From the NCBI GenBank assembly GCA_031082315.1, contig JAVHLC010000001.1:62001-126000 (forward strand): a stretch of DNA of 64,000 nucleotides. The letters run 5' to 3'. Each line of letters opens with the position of its first letter. The stretch's first letter is position 1. A program made the position numbers and the translations under genes. The notes under the pieces are model-generated. The model ran no database searches. It had not been told where the DNA came from and saw only the letters and a program-made list of their open reading frames with translations. This DNA comes from Thermodesulfobacteriota bacterium. GTDB taxonomy: Bacteria > Desulfobacterota > QYQD01. Positions 45,164-52,282 of the stretch are shown here, in pieces.

Positions 45164-46098
45164 CCTGCCTCGCCCTTCTTCTGTTCTCGTTGCACCAGGG
45201 ACATGAAAACGTCCTCTAAAGAAGGGGACACAGGGGTAAAACACTCTGCCCGTATGCCGGCCCCTTTTAATCTTTCTCTCATCACAGGTTCCCGTCTTTT
45301 AAAATCATCGAGGTGGACGTGTATGCGGTCGCCGCTCACGATAACGTCCTGAACGCCCTCCAGTTCCCGGAGTAGAGATTTGACCCGCTCGCGTTCCCCA
45401 CAGACAATCTCAGCTACCTGTCCGGGAAACCGGCTCTTTACGGCGGCCGGATCCCCCTCCAGGAGCATCCGCCCATGGTAGAGAAGTCCTATGCGGTTAC
45501 ATCGTTCCGCCTCATCCAGGTAGGCAGTCGAGACCAGGATCGTCACCCTCTCCTTAAGCAGCCCGTAAAGGATACCCCAGAAGTCGCGCCGTGACACGGG
45601 GTCCACGCCATTGGTTGGTTCATCCAGAAGGAGCGCTTTCGGCGTATGGATGAGCGCACAGATAAGGGCCACCTTCTGCTTCATGCCGCCCGAGAGGTTT
45701 TGCACAAGGCGATTTTTAAAATCAAAAAGGTTGGACATTTTCAGCCAGCGTTCGGCGCGCTCACGCCACAACTTGCCCGGAACCTCAAAGACATCCGCAT
45801 AGAAACGGATATTTTCTTCCACGGTCAGATCAGTATAAAGGGCAAAACGCTGAGGCATGTAGGATATGTTTTCCTTGATCTTTTCCCGGTCGTGAAAAAG
45901 CCTGAAACCGGTTACTGTCCCTTCCCCTTTATCCGGTTTGAGGACACCGGAAAGGAGCCGCAGTGTGGTGGTCTTGCCGGCGCCATCCGGTCCGACCAGG
46001 CCGTATATCTCTCCTTCCTTGACCTGAAGGGTGAGATTATCCACGGCCGTAACGTCTCTGAAATTCTTCGTCAGATTTTGGACATCAATGGCAAACAT
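45160..46098 (-). CDS. ABC transporter ATP-binding protein (first of two)
   Basis: Walker A GPDGAGKTT, the signature NLSGGMKQKVALICALIH, Walker B LLLDEPTNGVD and a His-switch region VSTAYLDEAERCN, in which Tyr/Ala replaces the usual switch His. The ATG at 46098 (MFAIDVQNLT) is chosen over an upstream ATG at 46143 that lies in repeat sequence. 312 residues. With the following ATPase it forms the heteromeric motor of the exporter, as YbhF does in one fused chain. Confidence 0.9.
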   Translation of the reverse strand: MFAIDVQNLTKNFRDVTAVDNLTLQVKEGEIYGLVGPDGAGKTTTLRLLSGVLKPDKGEGTVTGFRLFHDREKIKENISYMPQRFALYTDLTVEENIRFYADVFEVPGKLWRERAERWLKMSNLFDFKNRLVQNLSGGMKQKVALICALIHTPKALLLDEPTNGVDPVSRRDFWGILYGLLKERVTILVSTAYLDEAERCNRIGLLYHGRMLLEGDPAAVKSRFPGQVAEIVCGERERVKSLLRELEGVQDVIVSGDRIHVHLDDFKRREPVMRERLKGAGIRAECFTPVSPSLEDVFMSLVQREQKKGEAG

Positions 46099-46138
46099 GG
46101 CATTAATAAGCTGAACGCTGATAGCTGAGTGCTGACGG

Positions 46139-46177
46139 CTCATCCGGAATTTTTGGGTTTCCGGATGAAAACTAGTT
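46139..46177. repeat. Short CATCCGG palindromic repeat, copy 1
   Basis: CTCATCCGGAA and TTCCGGATGA flank a loop, followed by ACTAGTT. The related copy at 47916-47958 keeps CTAG ends on both sides. It separates the membrane fusion protein gene from the ATPase gene. Confidence 0.5.
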
Positions 46178-46180
46178 AAT

Positions 46181-47170
46181 TTAAGGCCCTGCTTTTATCC
46201 GGCAATCTGCAATCATGCCGGGTTTTAGTTCCCGGGCCTTGTTGTCCATATCTACTTTAATCCGGTAAACAAGCGTTACCCGCTCTTTCTCTGTCTGGAC
46301 AGTCTTGGGAGTGAATTCGGCCTGAGATGAGATAAAAGATACCCTGCCCTTATAGACCCTTGCGGGATAAGAATCTGTAGTCACCAGGGCCTCTTGCCCC
46401 CATTTCACCTTACCCAGGTCTTTTTCATCAATATAGGCCCGGAGCCAGACATGGTCTATGTCTCCGAGCGTAAGAACAGGCCTGCCTGAAGATAAGACTT
46501 CGCCCGGCTCCGCCGCCTTGGAAAGCACTACCCCTGGGATGGGGGCATACACAGCGGCATAACTTAAGTTGGTCTCGGCAAGTTTCAAAGAGGCCTCCAC
46601 CGATGCTGCCTGGGCACGGGCGGCCTCTATGTCCTCCTTACGGGGCCCCTCTTTTACCAATGCGTAGTTTTCTCCAGCCCGTTGATAGGCCTCCTGAGCT
46701 ATTTTATAGGCCGTCGCTGCGTCATCCCGTGTCTTTTTAGATGCAATCCCGGCTTCGTACAGTGGCAACACCCGGTTTAAATCCTGCTCTTTGTTTTGCA
46801 TCTCGGCCTCGGCCTGCTTCAATGCGGCACCGGCCTGCCTGATTTCCTGCACCCTCGAACCTGCCAGCAGCTCCTTTAACCTGGCCTGAGCCGCGGCCAA
46901 ATTGGCTCTGGCCAAATTCACCTGATGTTTAAGGTCAGCGTCATCCAGGCGGGCTATGACCTCACCTTTTTCGACCCATTGACCCTCATCAAACCTCCTC
47001 TCTATGAGCCTTCCCGGAATCTTGAAGCTTATGGCCACCTCTGTAGCCTCTATGTTGCCGGAGAGCTTGATGAATTTCCCGTCTTCTTTGTTATTGGAGT
47101 ACAGAATAATGGCGGCCAGGGCGATAGCAATCCCGGCTGCCAGAACAAAAACAACACGGACTTTTTTCAT
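46181..47170 (-). CDS. HlyD-type membrane fusion protein of the efflux system (YbhG-like)
   Basis: One N-terminal membrane anchor (VRVVFVLAAGIAIALAAIIL), a lipoyl half-motif (IPGRLIERRFDEGQWVEKGE), a long coiled-coil hairpin (about 85-200), the returning lipoyl half (VYAPIPGVVLSKAAEPGEVL) and a beta-barrel end (LKPGMIADCRI). 329 residues. It links the inner-membrane ABC pump to an outer-membrane channel, which is not encoded here. It is the first gene of the exporter series. Confidence 0.9.
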   Translation of the reverse strand: MKKVRVVFVLAAGIAIALAAIILYSNNKEDGKFIKLSGNIEATEVAISFKIPGRLIERRFDEGQWVEKGEVIARLDDADLKHQVNLARANLAAAQARLKELLAGSRVQEIRQAGAALKQAEAEMQNKEQDLNRVLPLYEAGIASKKTRDDAATAYKIAQEAYQRAGENYALVKEGPRKEDIEAARAQAASVEASLKLAETNLSYAAVYAPIPGVVLSKAAEPGEVLSSGRPVLTLGDIDHVWLRAYIDEKDLGKVKWGQEALVTTDSYPARVYKGRVSFISSQAEFTPKTVQTEKERVTLVYRIKVDMDNKARELKPGMIADCRIKAGP

Positions 47171-47190
47171 CTGTAAGTACCCTCTTATCT

Positions 47191-47279
47191 GTCATTCCGT
47201 GCTTGACACGGAATCCAGTCTTTTAGTTTCTGGATTCCTGCTCCCTGATCGGAGTCAGGGACAAGCTTCGCAGGAATAC
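47191..47279. repeat. GGAATCCAG/CTGGATTCC palindromic repeat, second copy
   Basis: Counterpart of 1301-1367, with an extra stem inside the right half (CCCTGATCGGAGTCAGGG). The rest of the 47171-47418 gap contains the short direct repeats CGGTGAAC and no gene. Confidence 0.55.
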
Positions 47280-47418
47280 GCATCCGTTCACCGAAAAAGG
47301 CGTTTTTGTGCTTTTCACGGACAACGGTGAACCGATAACGGTGAACGGATATATCATTTTATAGCACTTTCATGTGTCTTTTGGAATAAAATTACCCCTA
47401 CATTACTATCAAAAATTA

Positions 47419-47447
47419 TTGACTTATCTTGTGGTTGCTGATAACAT
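47419..47447 (+). promoter_or_regulatory. Promoter of the short Cys/Lys peptide unit
   Basis: TTGACT (47419-47424), 17 bases, TAACAT (47442-47447). The start would be near 47455, 26 bases before the ATG at 47481. Confidence 0.55.
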
Positions 47448-47480
47448 TTTTTAAAATAATGCCTAAAGGGGGATGGCACC

Positions 47481-47573
47481 ATGTGTAAAACCTGTAAGGC
47501 CCACGCCAAGCCAAAACCGAAAGCAACCGCCAAGAAGGAAGAAAAGCCCGCCAAGAAGAAAGAGAAAAAATAA
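47481..47573 (+). CDS. 30-residue Cys/Lys-rich peptide, unknown function
   Basis: The ATG at 47481 is preceded by AAAGGGGGA at a good distance. The peptide starts MCKTCKAHAKPKPK, continues with Lys, Ala and Glu repeats and ends in KKKEKK. An N-terminal CxxC with a close His and a long basic tail suggests metal binding and nucleic-acid contact, but this is inference. A promoter stands 33 bases upstream and a strong terminator 27 bases downstream, so it is an isolated transcript of about 185 bases. I do not recognise the family. Confidence 0.6.
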   Translation: MCKTCKAHAKPKPKATAKKEEKPAKKKEKK

Positions 47574-47599
47574 GGAATATATCTGATCTGAGGGTGTGG

Positions 47600-47640
47600 A
47601 AAGCGGCACGGCGGGAGAGTTTGTGCCGCTTTTCGCTTTT
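47600..47640 (+). terminator. Strong intrinsic terminator after the short peptide gene
   Basis: AAAGCGGCAC (47600-47609) and GTGCCGCTTT (47623-47632) form a perfect 10-bp stem with a 13-base loop. TTT ends the second arm and CGCTTTT follows. Confidence 0.75.
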
Positions 47641-47688
47641 GAAAGACGTGAATTTCTCTACCCGGCACACAACAATAGGGAGGCTCCC

Positions 47689-47910
47689 ATGGGCAGGGAA
47701 AAATGTAATCTTGGGGATTTCAGGGAAAAGGTAGACCTGTGGCTGGACGCGCAGCACATCCGAAAAATCTCCCTGATCGGCAAGAATCGCTTATCCGTAC
47801 TTTTTATGGATAATATAACGGACGAGTTTGAGCTGGAAGGATGCGGCGGCGGCGATATAGAATCTTTTTTGATGGAAATGAAAAAGAAAGGTATAATTGT
47901 AGAAAAATAA
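47689..47910 (+). CDS. Small protein of unknown function (73 residues)
   Basis: The frame is open from 47596, but that part lies in the terminator, so the ATG at 47689 with GGGAGG upstream is the start. The protein begins MGREKCNLGDF and contains VDLWLDAQHIRKISLIG, suggesting an alpha/beta fold, and a GCGGGDIE turn. No family is recognised. It is soluble, with no signal peptide. It is followed by a repeat and another small gene. Confidence 0.6.
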   Translation: MGREKCNLGDFREKVDLWLDAQHIRKISLIGKNRLSVLFMDNITDEFELEGCGGGDIESFLMEMKKKGIIVEK

Positions 47911-47915
47911 TTTAG

Positions 47916-47958
47916 CTAGTTCCCATCCGCAACCTAAAATTTTCGGATGAGCACTAGT
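47916..47958. repeat. Short CATCCG palindromic repeat, copy 2
   Basis: CTAGT, CCATCCG, an AT-rich loop, CGGATG and ACTAG form an imperfect stem-loop. It is related to 46139-46177. Confidence 0.5.
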
Positions 47959-47976
47959 TATTATGGAGCGCGTAAA

Positions 47977-48177
47977 ATGACCGATGCTGGCGATATAATG
48001 CCGGAAGGAGAAGATATCCGCAACGCAGTGAAGTGGATATCCGAATGCCGGCTGGAAAAGAAGGACATCCCGTTACACGTCTTACTGGAAGAGGCCTGTG
48101 TCAGATTCGATTTATCCCCCAAAAAGGCGGACTTTTTACGCCGTCTTATATGCGGGGAGGTATCGGAGGAGAAATAA
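47977..48177 (+). CDS. Small conserved-looking protein of unknown function (66 residues)
   Basis: Begins MTDAGDIMPEGEDIRNAVKW. The middle, WISECRLEKKDIPLHVLLEEA followed by CVRFDLSPKKADFLRRLI, looks like a compact helical domain with amphipathic helices. Similar short proteins occur in related deltaproteobacteria as far as I recall; the function is unknown. GGAG stands 10-13 bases before the ATG at 47977; an in-frame ATG at 47947 lies inside the repeat. It converges on mutS2. Confidence 0.6.
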   Translation: MTDAGDIMPEGEDIRNAVKWISECRLEKKDIPLHVLLEEACVRFDLSPKKADFLRRLICGEVSEEK

Positions 48178-48230
48178 CATTTCTCTGATTCTCACCCCTT
48201 TGTGAACACATTCCGAATAATATCCCGATA

Positions 48231-50582
48231 TCACCTCAGCATCGCTATCGTCACCCCATCCCCTCCCTCGGACAACTCCCCACTCCTGAATTGCTCAACC
48301 AGGGGATGACCGGTGAGATATTCACGCACGGCTTTCCGCAGTATACCTGTCCCCAGTCCATGAATAATGGTTACCTCTCTGCGTTCCGCCAGGGAAGCAT
48401 GATTGAGAAAAGGCTCCAGTCCGGATAGGGCCTCGTCAACCCTCAAACCGATCAAGTTCAACATATCTGGAACCGTCTCTAGTGTTCCTGCTTTTTTATC
48501 AGAAGCAGCCCTTACTTCCGGGACCTTTCCTTTTTCAGCGACAATGTCCGAAACCGGTACCTCCCATTCCATCTTTCCGGCCTTCACCCGCACCCGGTTA
48601 TGACTTCGGTCAACTCTCATCACCGTGGCATCATAGCCCACGGACCTGATAAATACGGTGTCTCCTTCCTTTATCTCACCGATCGATAAGGAAGGCTCTT
48701 TATCGAATTCCCGCAGCTTCTCTTCGACCTCCTGCTGTATCCTTACAACCCTCTTCACGGCCTCGCGGCCCTTCTTCTGCTTTTTCGCCTCTTCCAGGAC
48801 GGCATAGATCTGCCTCTTTGTCTCCGAAATAATATCTTTGGCCTCCCGGTATGCCTTTTCCATTATCTCTGCCTTTAGCTTTTCTGCCTCGGTCAGTCTT
48901 TCATTTAAAAGCTTCTCTTTTTCTTTAGCCTCTGCCCTTTGCCGCTGTAGCTCATTAAGTCCCTCTTCATGCGCGGCCCTTTTCTCCTTCAACTCTGTAA
49001 GAAGCTTGTGGAATTCCACGTTCACATTGCCCAGCACATTTTTCGCGAAATCAAGGACGTGCGCGGGGAGACCATATCTCCTGGCTATCTCGAGGGCATG
49101 GGACTGACCTGGCTCTCCCACCTTCAACCTGTATAAAGGACTCAGCGTGGCGTGATCGAATTCCATAGAGGCATTTACCATCCCCGCTGTCCTATGGACA
49201 AAACCCACTATGTCCATGAGGTGTGTAGTAGCGAAAACAAGGGCGCCTTTGCCTTTTAGCTCTTTTAAAACAGCACAGGAAATAGCCGCTCCCTCCACCG
49301 GGTCCGTCCCGGTGCCCATCTCATCTAACAAGATGACCGTCTTTGCATCGGCCTCTTTGAGTATCTCTGCGATATGAGAGACATGAGCGGAAAAGGTGGA
49401 CAGGCTGCTTTCTATGGATTGTTCATCTCCTATATCAACGAGTAGCCGGCTGACCTGGGGAAGGGTGGATGAGGAATCAGCCGGCACAGGAATGCCGGAT
49501 AAGGCCATGAGGAGGAGCAGCCCCAGCGTCTTGATGGCGACGGTCTTGCCTCCGGCATTGGGGCCGGTTATGACCATCACGGTATGATCGCCATCGAGGC
49601 TGAGATCAAGGGGCACCACCTCCTCTATGCCTCTTTCTTTCTGTGACAGCATAAGGAGCGGGTGTCTTGCCCTCACCAGTTTAATTTCAGATGAACCGGT
49701 TATCCGGGGCGTTTCCATTTGCAGGTAATCAGCAAACCGGGCGATACTATCCAGGACATCGAGATAAACGATGGTCTTGTACTGCGCCTTAATTTCGTCC
49801 GCTTCTTCTCTTATCATCTTGCAGATAACTTTTAAGATGCGAATTTCTTCTGCCTTGGCCTCGGCGACAAGATTCTCCAGCTCGTTGGCAATTCCGATTA
49901 TCTCTAATGGCTCTGTAAAGGCCGTCTCGCCTGATCTTGAGACATCATGGACCACGCCCGGCACCTGACCTTTGGCATCCATTCTCACCGGGATAACCCA
50001 CCGGCCGGCCCTCTGAGTAATAAAGTCATCTTGTAAAAAGGGGGTCACACTCCGGTCCTTTACTGCCTCCTCCAATCTCTTTCTTATCTTTGCCTCCATG
50101 CCTCTTATTCGGCTTCGCAGATGAGAAAGGGTCGGGCTCGCGCTGTCCAGGATATTCCCTTCGCCATCGATAGACCTCCCGATAGCGGCGAGTATATCGG
50201 GGAATCCGGTTAAATGGCCGGCTAGGCTAGCCAGCCCGGGAAGGGGACCTTCCTCTGCAATCTGCGCGGATATCTCAGAAATTATCCGCAGAACAGGCAC
50301 AAAGGCTATAAGTTCGCCGGGATCAAGGACAGCGCCCTCAAGCCTTGCCTGTTCAAGGGCCTGGGATATGTCCTGAAAATGAGATAACCTGAGTGGAGTA
50401 CCTGCCTGGGCCAGCCCCCGAATCTCCTTGACCTGCCCGAATCTTTCTTCTATATCGCCCCGGTTACTTAGTGGGGAAATATCCAAAACAGCCTGCCGCG
50501 AGGCATCACTATGGGAAAAGCCGAAAATTGTATCCAGGATTTTGTCGAATTCCAGGATCTGAAGCGCTTCTCTGCTTATCAT
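48231..50582 (-). CDS. mutS2: MutS2 endonuclease/ATPase
   Basis: The MutS-type ATPase core has Walker A TGPNAGGKTVAIKTLG and Walker B VILLDEMGTGTDP. A long coiled coil (about 510-630) follows, then a KOW-like segment and a C-terminal Smr nuclease domain (IHGLGTGILRKAVREYL, with GGDGVTIAML at the end). The N-terminal mismatch-binding domains of MutS are missing, as expected. MutS2 acts on recombination intermediates and, in some bacteria, rescues collided ribosomes. It starts 4 bases inside the end of the release-factor-like gene. 783 residues. Confidence 0.95.
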   Translation of the reverse strand: MISREALQILEFDKILDTIFGFSHSDASRQAVLDISPLSNRGDIEERFGQVKEIRGLAQAGTPLRLSHFQDISQALEQARLEGAVLDPGELIAFVPVLRIISEISAQIAEEGPLPGLASLAGHLTGFPDILAAIGRSIDGEGNILDSASPTLSHLRSRIRGMEAKIRKRLEEAVKDRSVTPFLQDDFITQRAGRWVIPVRMDAKGQVPGVVHDVSRSGETAFTEPLEIIGIANELENLVAEAKAEEIRILKVICKMIREEADEIKAQYKTIVYLDVLDSIARFADYLQMETPRITGSSEIKLVRARHPLLMLSQKERGIEEVVPLDLSLDGDHTVMVITGPNAGGKTVAIKTLGLLLLMALSGIPVPADSSSTLPQVSRLLVDIGDEQSIESSLSTFSAHVSHIAEILKEADAKTVILLDEMGTGTDPVEGAAISCAVLKELKGKGALVFATTHLMDIVGFVHRTAGMVNASMEFDHATLSPLYRLKVGEPGQSHALEIARRYGLPAHVLDFAKNVLGNVNVEFHKLLTELKEKRAAHEEGLNELQRQRAEAKEKEKLLNERLTEAEKLKAEIMEKAYREAKDIISETKRQIYAVLEEAKKQKKGREAVKRVVRIQQEVEEKLREFDKEPSLSIGEIKEGDTVFIRSVGYDATVMRVDRSHNRVRVKAGKMEWEVPVSDIVAEKGKVPEVRAASDKKAGTLETVPDMLNLIGLRVDEALSGLEPFLNHASLAERREVTIIHGLGTGILRKAVREYLTGHPLVEQFRSGELSEGGDGVTIAMLR

Positions 50583-50950
50583 GAGGACTCAGGATTGATG
50601 CCGTACTTACTTTTTGTTCTTTTTCTCTTCCTTGCCTTTTGCTTCCTTATTCTCTCCTGCGCAAGGCCGCGGCCGGTCACTTGGCCTGATAGCGCCGCGA
50701 TCCGCTCTGCAAGCTCACGCCGGGCCAGGAACCGGTTAATAGACTGGCTCCGGTCCTTCATGCATTTTACCTCTATTCCGGTAGGCAGGTGTTTCAAATA
50801 GACACAGGTGGAGGTCTTGTTCACCTTTTGCCCGCCTTTTCCTGATGACCGGATGAATTTCTCCTCGATATCCTTTTCCTGGATACCGAGGGCCTCCATA
50901 GTCTCCGTTAGCCACTTATTCTTCTCTTCACTTATAGCGAAAGCAGGCAT
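50579..50950 (-). CDS. Stand-alone GGQ release-factor-like protein
   Basis: A 123-residue protein with the peptidyl-hydrolase motif RSSGKGGQKVNKTSTCVYLK and a basic C-terminal tail (RIRKQKARKRKRTKSK). It lacks the codon-reading domains of RF1/RF2. This is the small RF-like/ArfB-like class that releases stalled ribosomes without a stop codon. It shares an ATGA overlap with mutS2, so the two are coupled. Because some MutS2 proteins act on stalled ribosomes, a joint role is attractive but unproven. Confidence 0.85.
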   Translation of the reverse strand: MPAFAISEEKNKWLTETMEALGIQEKDIEEKFIRSSGKGGQKVNKTSTCVYLKHLPTGIEVKCMKDRSQSINRFLARRELAERIAALSGQVTGRGLAQERIRKQKARKRKRTKSKYGINPESS

Positions 50951-51070
50951 TATAAAGGTCTTTGGTTATGATTCCGGATTCCCGCTGAAGTTTATCCGCC
51001 GCAGGCAAGCGGAGATGACGATTTATACGCAATTATTTATGACGTTACGTATAACCGAAATTTCTGACTC

Positions 51071-51250
51071 TTACTTCCTGCGGTAAACGTTCAAGCCCAC
51101 CTTCTTGTCCTCAGCGCCGGGGACGCTGATGTTCCCTTCCGTGGAAGCGATAATGATGGTCTTGCCCGAGGATGACGGGCCGAATTCTTTGGATAAATCC
51201 ACTGTAATGGTCAGGATATTCCCTTCAACTTTCATCTCTGCATTTTTCAT
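51071..51250 (-). CDS. Small protein of unknown function (59 residues)
   Basis: The frame from the ATG at 51250 to TAA at 51071 begins MKNAEMKVEGNILTITVDLS and contains KEFGPSSSGKTIIIASTEGN. The sequence looks like a small beta-rich domain. GGGAG lies upstream. I recall similar short proteins in other bacteria without a known function. The gap 50951-51070 before it contains a decayed GGATTCCCGCTG-type repeat. Confidence 0.6.
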   Translation of the reverse strand: MKNAEMKVEGNILTITVDLSKEFGPSSSGKTIIIASTEGNISVPGAEDKKVGLNVYRRK

Positions 51251-51350
51251 GTTCTCTGCTCCCTTATGTAAAATGTAATTTGTATTTATGCTGCCCGGTA
51301 ATTCTTGTTTTAATGTGTTCTAACTGTTTATAATCTCCATAATTATCGCA

Positions 51351-51411
51351 TTCCCTCCACAATCTCCGCCCTTATCAAAGGGCGTATGGAGGAGGGGTTT
51401 TTGGTCAGCAG
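51351..51411. repeat. NPPxP-type palindromic repeat next to the broken toxin gene
   Basis: CCCTCCACAATCTCCGCCC, TTATCAAA, then GGGCGTATGGAGGAGGGG. The CCCTTTGATAAGGG core matches the family of 30757-30810 and 33511-33566. It lies just beyond the premature end of the RelE-like frame and may have caused the truncation. Confidence 0.55.
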
Positions 51412-51423
51412 CGAGGATTTGGT

Positions 51424-51534
51424 TTAAGAGGGTAGTGAAAGTATCCGTTTGCGAATTTTTAGTCTCACCGGTTCGGGCAGTTTCAAAAATTCCTTTTCTA
51501 CCTTTGAGATAATCTCAATAGAATATTTATCCAT
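51424..51534 (-). pseudogene. RelE/ParE-type toxin, truncated to 36 residues
   Basis: The frame starts with the base directly after the antitoxin stop (TAAATG) and begins MDKYSIEIISKVEKEFLKLP, followed by EPVRLKIRKRI. This is the usual opening of RelE-family mRNA-cleaving toxins, which have about 85-95 residues. The frame stops after LSLPS, so the catalytic C-terminal half is missing, and a palindromic repeat follows. The toxin should be inactive. Confidence 0.65.
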
Positions 51535-51735
51535 TTAATTGTCATGCTCTTTTAAAAAGTCTCTGAATGGTCTGCTCTGGCCTTTTACCCTACTTTCTGC
51601 TATGGCTATATCTATAAGATCCTCGCGGAGTTTTTTGTCCTTTAATATGGATGACAGAAAAATATCTTGCTCTTTTCGCGGCAAAGTTTTGAATGCTGCC
51701 AAAAAAACTTCTGCTGTTGCTCCTTTTGTTCTCAT
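51535..51735 (-). CDS. Antitoxin of a RelE-type toxin-antitoxin pair
   Basis: The 66 residues begin MRTKGATAEVFLAAFKTLPR and end in a charged tail with SRPFRDFLKEHD, typical of antitoxins paired with RelE-like toxins. The toxin frame starts right after its stop. A 7-bp inverted repeat upstream (51750-51770) could be its operator. With the toxin broken, it may survive as a relic or as a repressor. Confidence 0.65.
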   Translation of the reverse strand: MRTKGATAEVFLAAFKTLPRKEQDIFLSSILKDKKLREDLIDIAIAESRVKGQSRPFRDFLKEHDN

Positions 51736-51749
51736 AACTTACTCCCTTA

Positions 51750-51770
51750 GTAAAATCGTACTTATTTTAC
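51750..51770 (-). promoter_or_regulatory. Inverted repeat upstream of the antitoxin, candidate operator
   Basis: GTAAAAT (51750-51756) and ATTTTAC (51764-51770) are exact complements with a 7-base spacer, 15 bases before the antitoxin start. TA operons are usually autorepressed at such sites. Confidence 0.4.
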
Positions 51771-51829
51771 GCCTTCCCCTCCACAATCGCAATCTCCCTC
51801 TCTGTCAATCCATACAATTGGTAAGGACC
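51767..51829 (-). pseudogene. C-terminal relic of a restriction-modification enzyme
   Basis: The minus frame from 51829 to the TAA at 51767 reads GPYQLYGLTEREIAIVEGKA. The pattern YxLYGLTExEIxIVEG is the very end of many Eco57I-like restriction/methylase proteins. Nothing upstream continues the frame. It appears to be the last trace of a lost R-M gene. Confidence 0.5.
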
Positions 51830-51841
51830 GTAGGGGAGGTG

Positions 51842-51922
51842 AATTGAAGCTCCCCGCAGCAAGCTGCGGGGAATCTCCGTATGCAAGGTAAAATGCATCG
51901 TATTCGCTTGCTATGCATGTTC
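51842..51922. repeat. Dispersed 80-90 bp repeat, copy 2, abutting the IS30 remnant
   Basis: Inverted relative to 36559-36647. Contains the stem CCCCGCA/TGCGGGG and the conserved block CATACGGAGATTCCCCG (read on the minus strand). Its right end touches the stop codon of the transposase fragment, so it may be an element end. Confidence 0.7.
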
Positions 51923-52208
51923 AAATTGTAAGTGCACCGCCTGATGTCTGCCAGAACGCTTCAAGTGGAGACCGGTAGTTGAGGCGCTTTCTTGGTCTAT
52001 GATTAAGCTTTTTTAATGCAAATGCAAGATATTCTTCAGTGATCTTTCTAAAATCTGTTCCTTTTGGACGGTACTGACGAATAGGACTATTTGTATTTTC
52101 GTTTGTCCCACGCTGCCAAACGGCATAGGGGTCCATTTCCGTCTGAGGCAAAACATCCAAGGTTTGCCGCATTTTTTTCGGAATGCGCCGAAACAACTTG
52201 GTGTCCAC
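51921..52208 (-). mobile_element. IS30-family transposase remnant
   Basis: The 95-residue frame contains WQRGTNENTNSPIRQY, PKGTDFRK and LNHRPRKRLNYRSPLEAF, the C-terminal part of IS30 transposases including the last acidic residue of the DDE site. The N-terminal part shows FRRIPKKMRQTL joined directly to TEMDPYAV, so the segment between has been deleted. About 240 upstream residues are missing. It cannot transpose. Confidence 0.85.
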
Positions 52209-52282
52209 TTTTTGGGGTAAAGATCAGGCATAATCAACTGGGGCAACGCGTGACATGGCCCTCCGCTCGAAGAACAAGCCTC

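Noticed and set aside
47596-47688. Upstream extension of the 73-residue small protein
   Set aside because: This part overlaps the terminator hairpin of the preceding unit, and a good ribosome site stands before 47689.
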